64,000 nucleotides of DNA. It comes from Cocos nucifera (Eukaryota > Streptophyta > Magnoliopsida > Arecales > Arecaceae). Shown one piece after another: positions 45,900 through 56,205 of this stretch. Location of the stretch: assembly GCA_006176705.1 (NCBI GenBank), contig QRFJ01004220.1, forward strand, positions 1 through 64,000, in the 5' to 3' direction. Under the pieces are notes generated by a model. It made no database searches. It saw nothing but the letters and a program-made list of their open reading frames with translations, and was not told the origin of the DNA. A program made the translations under genes and the position numbers. How positions within the stretch are numbered: position 1 is the first letter of the stretch; every line of letters starts with the position of its first letter.

Positions 45900-46240
45900 A
45901 AAGAGTGGATTACGACGAGAGAGGTCGCATGATTTGTTGTGAGAGAGGGTGGTTCGATTGGGGAGATAGAGAGAGAAAAAAGCCGGTGAGAGATAGAGAG
46001 AGGGGGAGGAGGGTTTCAAATGAGAGAAAGGATGGTTGTTCTCCGTAGGGAGAGAGGATTAGGATGCTTCGGTTGGTGAGACGGCAAGAGAGGGGCGGTA
46101 AAAACCAATAAGAGACGGCGAGCGTGAGGGTTTCAAATTGGTTGTTTTCCGTAAAGAGAGAGAAAAAGAGAGAGAGAGAGGAAGTGAGAAGGCGTAGAGA
46201 GGTTTCAAATATGAGAGGGAGCCTACGTCCCGTCATGCAT
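45900..46240 (+). promoter_or_regulatory. GA-rich upstream region of the ribosomal-protein gene
   Basis: Purine-rich on the plus strand, with GAGAGAGAGA runs. A module beginning GGTTTCAAAT recurs at 46014, 46131 and 46201; the first two copies also share GGTTGTT(C/T)TCCGTA. Plant GAGA-binding (BPC) factors recognise such runs; a regulatory role here is inference. Confidence 0.45.
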
Positions 46241-46350
46241 TGCTCTTCTTTTTTACTCGGAGTTATCAAGAGTCGTGCGAATCCAATGGACAAGGATATC
46301 ATCGGATTTGGGTCCAAATCATCGACTTGAACCTAGTTCACCTATGCATG

Positions 46351-46358
46351 TATATAAA
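46351..46358 (+). promoter_or_regulatory. TATA box of the ribosomal-protein gene
   Basis: TATATAAA at 46351, 95 bp upstream of the ATG. A start of transcription about 30 bp downstream (near 46385) would leave a GC-rich leader of about 60 bp. Confidence 0.6.
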
Positions 46359-46445
46359 CCACTCTGTGGAAACGCCTTTGCCGTTGGAGGTTCGTGGAGC
46401 TTCTGGGAGCAGCAGCGAGGCGGCGGCCGTCAAACCAGCTCCGAT

Positions 46446-46712
46446 ATGGCGATGCGGTGGCTGCTGAGGCGGGCGATGCAGCAGGTGGCGGAGCATCGCC
46501 CGATGTTATCCTCCTTTTCTTCCTCCTCTTCGTCGGCGGCGCCCGTTCTGGTCCCGTGCGGCCGCGGCGACAAGAAGACGAAGAGGGGGAAGCGCTTCAA
46601 GGGGTCGTACGGCAACGCGAGGCCCAAGCGGGAGAAGGAGATCGAGCGGATCAAGGACCGGGTCGAGGTCCCCAGGTCCACCCCTTGGCCCCTCCCCTTC
46701 AAGCTCATCTGA
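46446..46712 (+). CDS. bTHXm: Mitochondrial small-subunit ribosomal protein bTHX/S31 family
   Basis: An 88-residue protein, intact and intron-less. The N-terminus (MAMRWLLRRAMQQ, Arg-rich and without acidic residues until residue 16) looks like a mitochondrial targeting peptide. A Ser-rich linker (residues 21-29) follows. Then comes the conserved basic core CGRGDKKTKRGKRFKGSYG at about residues 38-56, and the tail ends VEVPRSTPWPLPFKLI. The RGDKKTKRGK(R)FxGSYG core is that of the small THX ribosomal protein, and this C-terminal tail marks the plant mitochondrial form (30S ribosomal protein S31, mitochondrial). It should sit in the head of the mitochondrial small subunit. The ATG at 46446 is chosen because upstream in-frame ATGs (for example 46275) lie before the TATA box. 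GC-rich, unlike its neighbours. It stands alone between repeats. Confidence 0.9.
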   Translation: MAMRWLLRRAMQQVAEHRPMLSSFSSSSSSAAPVLVPCGRGDKKTKRGKRFKGSYGNARPKREKEIERIKDRVEVPRSTPWPLPFKLI

Positions 46713-47534
46713 TCCCATCTCTAGGGTTAGGGTCTCTGTTTCTCTCTCTTTAATCTCTGTCCTTACTCATAGTATATCTGTTGTTCTACAAGTCGTCATT
46801 TGTACTTATTCTAATCGACAAACTCGTGCTGTTGAATTCACCGCATAAATGTTAGTTTGATGTTATCATACAAATTCATATATGTTGAAGTGAGATCTTT
46901 CTGGTGTTGTTTTGGCCATGAATTAAATAATGCAATGTCATTATTACAGTGGGAGGTTTTAATTTTTATAAGTAGAAAGAGGTGCGAGTTAGATAACGTT
47001 TTATTTGATTTAAAGAGAAAACTAGATTATATCTTGTAACACCTAATAAGTTCCATTAACTAAGCAGAAGCGATTTCCTATGAATTCGTATTTGAGGGCG
47101 AATTACTTGTGCTGCTACATTTTCTTGCCTGTTCCATTACTGAAAACTCATATTACCATACTGTATTGTCCATCCAAATCCTAAAACTAAAATCAGTACA
47201 ACGTTATCAGGGAAATAGATTTTAAAAAAGAGGTTTGGTTTTTAAACTGCTGATTGACGAGGATTAATGTAGTACAAAAATATCAAAATAATAGAGCATA
47301 GATAATTTTTAACCATTGCTTGTTAATAATTATCGATAGATAACCATCTAAGATGCACAAGTTCGTCTTATGCCAGGGTAGCGATGATGGAGTAGTGTTG
47401 ATGAACATGTATGTTTCATCATGCCCAAGAGCCTACTTAAATTGGAAATCAGTGTTTGGGTATCAACAGCTTCTTGGGTGATAGTGTGATGTAGCCCTTA
47501 GGACTAGGATTTATTATAAGAAGTGATGTGCAGG
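46713..47534 (+). other. 3' flank of the ribosomal-protein gene
   Basis: A CT-run at 46738-46752 is likely in the 3' UTR; beyond it the DNA is AT-rich single-copy-looking sequence with no ORF that I can support. No known repeat family is recognised. The polyadenylation site was not determined. Confidence 0.4.
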
Positions 47535-48075
47535 TGTTGAGTTGATAAATGTTAAAATTTATGTGCTTAAGGTGCTTTCTTTCTAGAAAATGTGTTGAAG
47601 TTTGTTAAAAAGTAATGCACATTTGAACCAACTAGAGAAATCTAGAAGGATCAAGGAGGATCAAGGCTATCACGAGAAATGTCTAGGAAGGAAAAAGCCA
47701 AAAAATGAAATTCTTGGAACTTGTAAAGTTGGTAGAAAACTCTAGAGCAACCAAGTTGGTGGAAGACTCTAAAGTATTAAAGTTGGTAGAAGACTCTAGA
47801 AGTAGCTAAAAGAGATCTAAGACAACTATAAATAGGTTGAAGTGTATCATGGAAGACAACCAAAAATCAAAAACCAAGAAACCAAGCCAAAGCTCTAAGG
47901 CTACAAAACCTTGTACTCTCTTTCAACTAATAACAATTTCTCCATCCAAATTCCCGAATTCCCATGTTTCCAACCCTTTCAATTCTTGATATTTTCCAAC
48001 CATATAATTGTTATTCCAACTATCATTTTCCCACTACTATTTTAATCTATCACCTCAACTATTTCCACCTAAAAA
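47535..48075 (+). repeat. Probable 5' LTR of Copia element I
   Basis: Inferred from the primer site just downstream and a TATA box (CTATAAATAG at 47825). A TGTTGAGTTG at 47535 is a candidate start. Both ends are uncertain, because no second LTR is in the window. A short AGTTGGTAGAAGACTCTA-like repeat occurs two to three times at 47725-47805. Confidence 0.5.
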
Positions 48076-48082
48076 CTAATAG

Positions 48083-48094
48083 TGGTATGAGAGC
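48083..48094 (+). other. Primer-binding site of Copia element I
   Basis: TGGTATGAGAGC: the tRNA-Met-type site with a single C-to-G change relative to TGGTATCAGAGC. Confidence 0.75.
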
Positions 48095-48115
48095 TTAGAT
48101 TGGTCAGCGAGTATC

Positions 48116-49340
48116 ATGGCTAGCTCCTTATCATCTCAATCTTTTGTTTCTATGCCAGTTCCCATTTTTGATGGGAATAAGTATGATTTTTGGAGCATTA
48201 AAATGATGACATTTTTTTTGTCCCAAGATTTATGGGATATTATTGTGGAGGGTTTTGTAGTCCCAAAAAATACCTCCACCCTATCCGTGTGGAGTAGGCA
48301 AAATTAAAGGAAAGTAAGCAGAAGGATGCGCGTGCTCTCTTCATAATTCAATAGGCATTGGCTAATGCTATTTTTCCAAGAGTTATTGGGGTAGCAAGCG
48401 CTAAGCAAGTGTGGAATATACTACAAGTGGAGTTTCAAGAAAGTGCAAATGTACGCACTGGGAAACTTCAAACTTTGAGAGGGAAATTAGAAAATATAAA
48501 TATGAAGAATTTTGAGACTATTAAAGATTACTATGGTAGATTAAAAGAAGTTGTAAATCAAATGAGAGCCTATGGGGAGAATGTTACTGATAGAAAAAAT
48601 ATTGGTGAATCTTATCAAAAAGTATGATTCAATTGTGGTTGCTATAAAAGAATCAAAAGATTTAACAACCCTGTTAGTAACTAAATTAATTGGCTCCCTG
48701 GAAGCTCACAAGCAGAGGTTAAATAGGTGCAACAAAGACTCATTGGAGAGCATCTTTCAGACAAATTAATATAAAGTCTTAGAATTCTAGAACTAATGCA
48801 GGAAAAAATGTGGGAGAATTCTAGAAGAGGAAGTATCAAAAAAGGAGAAAATTCTAGAGAGAAATAATCAAAAAGAAAAAAGTATTATCCCTGTGGAATA
48901 TGTAAGAAGACAAGTCACTTAGAGAAAGATTGGTGGTACCATGGAAAGCCACAATGCCGCTCATGTGGAAGATTTGGACTCATGGAGAAGGATTATCGAC
49001 AAAGGAGAAGTCACCAGGCCAACTTCTCAGAACAAAAGGAGGTCGATGAACAACTATTTTATAGCTGTCATACTGCTGAAGTTATTAAAAATGAAGCATG
49101 ACTTATCAAAAGTGCATGTAAGAAGATAAGTCACTTGGAGAAAGATTGCTGGCATCACGAAAAGCCACAATGTCGCTCTTGTGGAAGATTTGGACACATG
49201 GAGAAGGATTGTCAACAAAGAAGTTAGCAGGCCAACTTCTCGGAACAAAAGGAGGTCAATGAATAACTATTTTATAGTTGTCATATTGCCGAAGTTGCTA
49301 AAAATGAAGCATGGCTTATCAACAGTGCATATAGCAATCA
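48116..49340 (+). pseudogene. gag of Copia element I with duplicated zinc knuckles
   Basis: Starts MASSLSSQSFVSMPVPIFDG then YDFWSIKMMTFFLSQDLWD (Copia gag start). Next, in another frame, come ASAKQVWNILQVEF and a MKNFETIKDYYGRLKEVVNQ segment; the frame shifts twice more. The zinc-knuckle region appears twice in tandem: 48901-49116 and 49117-49332, 216 bp each. Each copy carries KPQCRSCGRFG plus an EKD knuckle and the start of the protease linker (NEAxLI). In copy one the leading knuckle has lost its last Cys (DWW for DCW) and a stop follows NEA. Copy two keeps HMEKDC. Confidence 0.85.
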
Positions 49341-50760
49341 CATGACAAGCGACGAAAGTATTTTCATTAATATGGAGATTTTTGTCAAGTCAAAAGTCAG
49401 GCTTGGGAATGGCGCAATGGTTGAAGCAAAAGGAAGAGGAACTATTGCAATACAAACCAGACAAGGTATGAAGTTTAATAATGATGTTCTACTTGTTTCC
49501 GGTCTACAACAAAATTTATTAAGGGTTGGTTGGATGATACAAAAGAAATATACCTTACTCTTTTAGGGAAATTTCTGCATGATTTATGATAAAAATGATA
49601 GCAAAAAAATAATTGCTATCGTAAGAATGGAGAACAACAGCTTTTTCATTCAATGGTGCTATGCTATAAACACAGCCATGAAATCACAATTAGATGATTC
49701 ATGGTTGTGGCATCGAAGATTTGGCCACTATAATTATCAAGCATTGAAGATCTTCCAACAAAAGAATACGATGCATGACTTTCCAAGTATAAAATAGATA
49801 AAGTTTGCAAAGGATGTTTACTAGGCACATAACTATGAAAGTCATTTCTTTTTGAAGGATCATGGAGAGTTAAGAATATTTTAGAGCTAATGCATACAAA
49901 CGTTTGTGGATCGATGAGGACACCATCACTCCATCAAAAAAGGTATTTTATTTTCTTCATTTATGATTATACCATAATGACAGGGTTTATTTCATGTGTG
50001 AAACATCAAAAGTATTTCATATCTTCAAGAAATTCAAAACCCTTGTTGAGAAACAAAGTGGTCAACATGTAAAGGTACTAAGAAGCGATAGAGGCAAAAA
50101 ATACACCTTAAAAGAGTTTGACAAGTTTTGTGAAGACAAAGGTATAGAATACCAACTCATAGTTGAGTATGCTCCCGAATAAAATGGCATCTTCGAAAGA
50201 ATAAATAGAACCGTAATGGATATGGCACACTTAATGCTAAAGGAGAAAGAGGTTCTGGACATATTTCAGACAGAAGCTGTGTATACTGCAGTTTATATTC
50301 CGAACATATGTCCAACTAAAGTAGTGCCAAACAAAACTCCAATCAAAGTTTGGTCTAGACGGAAATCATCAGCAAAACATCTCAGAGTCTTCATCTGCAT
50401 ATGTTATGTTCATATTCCAGATGAGAAGAGAAGTAAGTCAGATGCCAAAATTGAATGTGGGATATTCCTTGGCTATAGCATGGAGTCGAATGACTATCAT
50501 GTATACAACTTAAGAACAAAGAAGCTCATGATTAGCTGAGTTGTGGAGTTTGATGAAAATGCTGCATGGAATTGGAATAAAGATAAAGTTGAAAAAAGAA
50601 TGATCACTTTCAAGGATACAAGAAATGAGGAGTTAAGTCAGCAATCAACTCCTACAAGTCCTACATCAACATCACCATCAACACCAAATTTATCCTTAAG
50701 ATTTGAAGAATCATCTTCAGAGTCACCATCAAGGAAAATAAGATCACTAGCTGATATTTA
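49341..50760 (+). pseudogene. Protease and integrase of Copia element I
   Basis: Protease region: SAYSNHMTSDESIF, where the catalytic D-S-G is replaced by SAYS, so this motif is already lost. Then MVEAKGRGTIAIQTRQGMKF and LLVSGLQQNLLRVG. Pre-integrase: DDSWLWHRRFGHYNYQALK (His pair). Core: MHTNVCGSM, VLRSDRGKKYTLKEFDKFCE with the second catalytic Asp, then EYAPE, a stop and NGIFER, where the catalytic Glu region is partly kept. The GIFLGYSMESNDYHVYN segment follows near 50460. A Ser/Thr/Pro-rich linker (50640-50745) ends it. Frames change at least four times. Confidence 0.85.
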
Positions 50761-51172
50761 CTAGACATGTAATTTCGCAAAAGTGGAACCAGATAGCTAT
50801 GAAGCTGCAGTAAAAGAAGTCTATGTAAAATCCATGGAAGAAGAATTTAAAATGATCGAGAAGAATGAAACTTGGGTGCTTGTGGAATGACCTCAAGATA
50901 AAGAAGTTATTGGAGTGAAGTGGGTTTACAAAATAAAGCTTAACTTTGATGGATCTATACAAATATATAAAGCAAGATTGATGGCAAAGGGTTATTCACA
51001 AATATCAGGGATTGACTATAATGAAACTTTTGCTCCAAAGCTTGACTTGATACAATTCGAGCCTTGATTACCTTAGCATTGCAAAAAGGTTGGAAAATTT
51101 ACCAATTTGATGTGAAGTCTGCATTTTTGAATGGCTTTCTAGTAGAAGAAATCTAATTGGAGCAACCATAAG
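50761..51172 (+). pseudogene. Start of RT of Copia element I (cut by insertion)
   Basis: Reads EVIGVKWVYKIKLNFDGSIQ, then KARLMAKGYSQISGIDYNET and a decayed QFDVKSAFLNGFLVEEI equivalent, ending ATAAG at 51172 where element H begins. The catalytic YVDD box would lie beyond the insertion. Confidence 0.88.
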
Positions 51173-52468
51173 TGTTGGTACAGAATCTGGTTGACGTCGA
51201 AACGAGCTGGAGTTAGGAAGGACGAGGTCACCGTCGGGGACCTGCAAAATAAGTCTTAATCGGAGTCGAAATGGCTCCGACAGGATCCTCCGATGATCAA
51301 GTTAGCTCTTATGGCCAACAGAAATGGAGTGCTCTGAGAATTTTTTTGTAGAGTTTCTAGAAGAAGATGAGAGCTTAGAGAGAAATGTATTTGGAGGATC
51401 TTTTATATAAGCAGAGCTCATAACAAACTGATGGTGATAGCCGTAATTGCTTGATGGTGGGCCATTCGGAGCCACGTGGAGTCTATTACAAAGAGTGGTG
51501 TCCGTTGTCGTGACGTGCTAGTCTGTTGAGAATTAATAGTTGAAGTTTGGATGGAACTGTTATACTAGTGAGGAAGCTGAGATAGTGAAGAACTCTGTCC
51601 CAATGATTTTGGAGGGGTTCAGACTTCTCCAAAGTCGTCTACAGGTCCGTGGCTATGCGCTGAGCTAGAAGTCAATCTTGTATAGATGACAAAATCCATC
51701 TACTGTTCAAGCCCGCTCAATTGCTGTTCAGGATGTAAGGTGGATAGCTTGACCACCGACAGGAGTTTGATTGAAAGAAGATCGATCGAAAGGAGATCGA
51801 TTGAAAGGAGCCTGGCTGGCGACTGGAAGGAGTTCGTTCGAAAGGAGATCAACTTGGAGATTTGATGGACTTCAACTGGCTATTGAAAGGAGTTCAGTTT
51901 GGTAGTTGGGATAGGTGGGCGCAATCAGAGCATTCTGGTGAGTCTCAACTGCTTCTTTAAGGTTCGGTTGTCTTCAAGGTCATTTGCAATTGAATAACTG
52001 TCTTGGATTGAAGACTGACAAGGACGGCAGATTCACTGACTCAGAATTGCGGCCAGGCTCTTTAGGGAGGAGTTCAGACTTAATTTGACGATGAAGTCCT
52101 TTTGTTAACCCTAGCTTGACGCTCGAGATCCAAAACGTAATAAAGCCAAGTCCCGCCACTCTCAGTAAGGTATAGAAGTTCATTTGGGGGGGATTCTACC
52201 AGTCTATAATTCTTATCGTGAAGCTCAATCTATGAAGGTGAGGTCTGGCTTGGAGGATATTTGATTGGAGAGAAGTTCGGCCAGTTTCCAGATTAGCCAG
52301 GCTGGACTACTCAGGGAGTGAATATTTAGCACTTCTGTTGCTTAGGCGACTACCTTCACTGTTCAAGTTCGTCTGATAGGAGTTCGACTGGAGAGGGTTA
52401 ACTGCTTGTAGCGGAGGAATTCAGCCACCTCCACAATTTGTCACAGAGCGAAGTCGGAATCCCCAATA
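51173..52468 (-). repeat. 3' LTR of element H
   Basis: Its end inside Copia I reads TGTTGGTACAGAATC on the plus strand; the inner end is CCCCAATA at 52468, next to a polypurine tract. Minus-strand TATA CTTATATAAAAG near 51393-51404. It is collinear with 63300-64000 (CAGAAT(C/T)TGGTT, AACGAGCTGGAG, GTGCTCTGAGAATTTTTTTG). Confidence 0.9.
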
Positions 52469-52773
52469 ATAGTCCTACTTCCGAATTCGAAGTTCGAAGG
52501 GAGTATAAAAAGACGACTGCCGAAGTCCATTTCTGATTTTCCGCGCTCGCATGATGGAGAGTTTTGGCATTTTCCGTGCTGATACCGAAGCTTCTTCAAT
52601 ACGAGATGATTCAAAAAGATAATTTTTCTGAATTTTCGCTAAAGCCCTTTCCAAGGTACGGCGTCATTAAGGTTCTGTCAGCTGTCAGTTTTTTGCCATG
52701 ATGAGTGGGGCACGTGTCAAACGAAGATCGGCCATAGAAGACTTGCAATCATAATTGCCTCGAGCTCCTTGGG

Positions 52774-52782
52774 ATATTTAAG
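52774..52782 (+). promoter_or_regulatory. Candidate TATA box for the antisense gene
   Basis: ATATTTAAG on the plus strand, about 300 bp before the ATG at 53080 and followed by a CT-rich leader. A second TATAAAA lies at 52504, next to the LTR. Which of them is used cannot be told from sequence. Confidence 0.4.
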
Positions 52783-53079
52783 CTCGCCTTCTTCCACCGG
52801 GACTTCATTTCACCTGAGTTCTTTCTCTGGTTTCCATCTTTCTTCTGCTTGAGAGTTTCGGCTTCTTCCACCATTTTCTCTGGTCCCAGGCGTCTTCCCA
52901 TTTGATTTCCATCACGCCCGTCGTCTCCTCGTTCTTCTTAATTAATTTAGGTTAGTTTCAAAAATCTTTCCTTGATTATTTTTGTCTTTTGCATCTCCTC
53001 CTTTTGGTTTCTTTAAAGAGTTTTCACGCCTTATTTTTCTTGATATTCGAGGGATTTTTCCAAGTTTGGCTTGATCCAA

Positions 53080-54993
53080 ATGTCCGTCGAAGGATCTTGG
53101 TCAACAAGTTCTGGGAGTTCGATCCAATTGACCCTAATGGATCCAACCCTTAAGGACACTGAACTTGTAGAAGTATCTCGTCCTCCTTTTATCCCTGACA
53201 CCATTCTATGCAAACTTCGGCACGAAGATCCTTCTTTGATTAGAATCCAGTTCGGGATCCCTTTTGAGTATGAACTCGAACTTTCCGGTCCTAGTGATCA
53301 AGCCTGTTCCCCTCTTTCAGGTCGGGTTTGCTTGTATACCGAGGCCCTTCGCGTTGGACTTTGGCTCCCGATTCCTTCTTTCGTGATAGTTCTTTTTAGA
53401 TTCTTGAACATTTCTTTTGCCTCTATGGTGCCGAACTCGTTTAGGTTCGTCGTAGGGTTTCTTTTCTTGTACATTATGGTCGATGTCCGACCCACTATTT
53501 CTTTATTCCGTAACTTCGTCACTTTCAAACACCATCCTACTGCCAAGGATTGGTGGTATGTCTTCCTTCAGTTCGGCAAGAAGGGATTGCTTAAGAGCAC
53601 TCGTTTCATTCACAATTGGAAGAAAAAATTCTTGTTTGTCTCCTGTTCCTCCTCAGAATTAGGACTTCCTCCCTGGGAAGATGAGAGATTCAGTTTGCCG
53701 AGCTTCTGAGCTAGAGAAAGAAGATCGGAACTCGGCCAACAAGTTGAGGGATTATCGAGCTCCTTTGATTTCCATATTGTTGGATGATCGGGCCTTGTTT
53801 AACCTCGGTCTTAGTCCCCTTGAGCCGGTAGGTAGCTTTTGGGATTCGTCAATTATACCTTATTCTTTCTTCCGACTTTAACTCTTTCTATCGTAGAAAT
53901 GACTCCGAAGGAGTGAAATTGTCTGACCAAGGAAATCAAGTCCCTCAAGAGGGTGGTCCCACGGGGGAACCGTTGAAGGGAGCTCGCATTGAGGAGACAA
54001 GCTCGGCCGTGCTGATCTAGGCTGTACCTACCCTAGAAACTATCGCGGCTGCGCCGAGCTCGACCCTGCTTGATGATGCTGACGCCCCTGCACCTTTTGA
54101 GTAGGGGGAGTTACGGAGAAGAAGAAGGAGAGGAACATTATTGCCAAGAAGGTCAAGAGGAAGGTCGGACGTTCTGACGGCGAGAGCTCTGGCCAGGAGC
54201 AGGATTCTTTGGACGACTGGGAGGTCGTCCATTCTTTGATGGAGGGGAGTATCATCTTGCATATCGTTGACAAGATGGTTCGAAAGAAGAATGCGGAGAG
54301 GTTTGATGAGTCTTTCGCTACTTACCTTGAGGTAATTGATCTTTTCTGATCTTGATTGAATGTCGAATATGCTTTGAGGCTTCTGACTTGGTTTTTGTTC
54401 TGTAGTTGGGGCACTATTTATTTGCCCGCTCGAAGGCAGCAAATCTCTACCAGACTGAGGCTTCTAGAGCCCTTCAGGAGGCCTAGGTGGAGATTGAGAA
54501 GGTTCGAGCCGAGGTCGACTGCTTGAAGGTGGCCTCGGAGGTTCGGACTGCAGAAGTTGAGTGCCTTTGGGAGGCGTTACGGAGGGAAGAAGAGGCATCT
54601 ACTGGATTGAAGGCGGCCTTGACTCTTGTGGAGGAGAAGGTTGAAGAGAAGGTCGGCACTGGGAAGGAGCGGGCGGTCGAGGCCTTCAAGTCCTCCACAG
54701 CTATGGAGGACATTAAGATTGCCTTTGCCAAGGAGGCCTTTCTAGAGGGGTTTGAGATTTGCAGGAGGAGGGTTGCGAAGAACTTTCCGGATGTAGACCT
54801 CGACTTTTTGATAGACGAGCCTGGCGATGAAGCAGGCCCCTCCAATGCTGGTGCCGCCTTTCCTACTGTCGAACCTGCCCCTGAAATTTTTGAACCTGCG
54901 GCTGCATCCCCCGAGCCTGCTTTTGAACCCGAGGTCGCAAAGAATGCACCGACTTCATCTGCCGCCATGCTTCCTGAGGTTGAGAACCTCTAA
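53080..54993 (+). pseudogene. Antisense accessory gene of Tat element H (three exons, decayed)
   Basis: Runs opposite to gag-pol. Exon 1 (53080-53827) starts MSVEGSWSTSSGSS. Its core is YTEALRVGLWLPIPSFV and FLNISFASMVPNSFRFVVGF, and later a KDWWYVFLQF segment with a WKKKFLFVS end. Near 53680 one frameshift leads to DSVCRASELEKEDR and ALFNLGLSPLEP. Intron 1 is 53828-53896 (GTAGGT...CGTAG). Exon 2 (53897-54331) ends with a basic stretch and RFDESFATYLE. Intron 2 is 54332-54405 (GTAATT...CTGTAG). Exon 3 (54406-54993) has GHYLFARSKAANLYQTEASR, a stop at 54484-54486, a coiled coil, FLEGFEICRRRVAKNFPDVD and a Pro/Ala/Glu tail. The fold resembles the 'putative gypsy-type transposon' proteins of plants (PF04195-like, from memory). 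Function unknown. Confidence 0.75.
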
Positions 54994-55208
54994 TAATTGT
55001 ATCTTTTCTTCTTTTCCTCTTATGTACATAAAACATTTTGAGCAATGAAAGTAAATTTTCTTTCTTTACGCTTGTGTTGTGATGCCTGGTATTCAGAATC
55101 CCTCTAGCGATCAAAGACGTGACTGTCGTCCCTAATTGTGGCTGCACTACTACCTTAAGGCGTTCCTCTGAAGTCCATGGTTAAAAACTTGAAAAAAAAG
55201 TTTATCAT

Positions 55209-56011
55209 TTGAAGAAGAAATCGAAGATGGAAGATGAATTTCAAAAATTGAGAAAGAGTTACTTGGAGGCCATGGTTGAGGTTATCCGCCTTCAAAATTT
55301 GCATAAGAAAGATTCCATGGACTATATCAGGAAAAAAAGTAACTTTGAGAAGGAGCTCGAAGAAGTCAAGAAGTGCGCCAGTGATAAGTCCTGGATATTG
55401 ATTGTGAGAGTCAGCTCTCTTGAGGCTGAGCTTAATGCGGCAAGAGAAAAGATTCAGTTGTTAGAGGGGAGCTCGCCATGGTCCTCCGACAAGGAGCAAT
55501 ACGGTTGGGATTGGTTGAAGAAATTTTCCGACCTCCAGAAACAACTTCATGATATCGAAGTTTGGCATAACGATTATAGACTAGGCTGGGTGAAGAAAAT
55601 GTCTCAACTTGAACATAAGCTTAAAGCGGCCAGTGACAAGGTGGCTCATCTTTAGAAGCAACGGGCCAACAATCACCAAATTGGTGCAAGTAGGGAGTCG
55701 AAGCAAATTGCTTCCTTAAGAAGGACCATGAGTGAACTTTTTGAAACTGTTCGGAAGGAGAAGGTCGAAGTACAGCAATTGAAGATTCAGCTGACTTACG
55801 AGCGGCAAGCTATTAAAGATGCGAAGGCTGAATCGACGGTTCTGAGGAAGAGGCTATGGGAGTCGGAGGAAAATTGCCGAAGGGCTGATAATTGTTTCGC
55901 GAGAACTTATTAAAGAGGAAGGAGCTCGAGGAAGAGATCGTCAGTCTGAAGCAATCCTTAGTAATGGCAGGTGTTAGCAGTCCAAAGTCCGAGGAATCTG
56001 GTCCTTCTTAG
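55209..56011 (+). pseudogene. Coiled-coil ORF on the antisense strand of element H
   Basis: Begins MKKKSKMEDEFQKLRKSYLE and is rich in heptad-like Leu/Lys/Glu: VSSLEAELNAAREKIQLLE, FSDLQKQLHDIEVWH, MSQLEHKLKAASDKVAHL. One stop at 55653-55655 (TAG where CAG would fit) is followed in the same frame by QIASLRRTMSELFETVRKE and LRKRLWESEENCRRADN. A frameshift near 55905 then gives KRKELEEEIVSLKQSL and a stop at 56011. About 265 codons. It could be a separate gene or a further exon of the preceding one. No known domain other than the predicted coiled coil. Confidence 0.6.
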
Positions 56012-56205
56012 GACTTCACTCGTTCTCTTTTTTTTTTTTGCACATGGTCTTGCAGACTTTTACTTTGTAATGAATTTCGACTTTAATGAAATGTTTTTTT
56101 CAGTTGTCTTTTTGTTCTATAGGGATTTAATGTCTATTGATTTCTCTATTTTCTTCGCTTTATCTTTTAACGAAACAGCCAAAAAAATCCTTCCTCCTAT
56201 CTTAG
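56012..56205. other. Spacer before the tandem array
   Basis: T-rich, with a 12-base T run near 56030. No gene supported; the frame 55971-56282 is low complexity. Confidence 0.4.

Larger units (their letters stand above)
47535..51172 (+). mobile_element. Ty1/Copia element I, 5' part (interrupted)
   Basis: Plus strand: probable 5' LTR, primer site at 48083, gag, PR, IN and the start of RT, then cut at 51172 by Tat element H. The remaining RT, RNase H and 3' LTR must lie to the right of the window. Heavily mutated. Confidence 0.8.

Noticed and set aside
46275..46445. Upstream in-frame extension of the ribosomal protein starting at 46275.
   Set aside because: It would start before the TATA box at 46351, and the added residues do not look like a targeting peptide or a conserved part.
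46394..46753. Alternative overlapping frames (119, 92 and 70 codons) on both strands at the ribosomal-protein gene.
   Set aside because: Openness is due to high GC; only the frame at 46446-46712 shows a recognised conserved protein.
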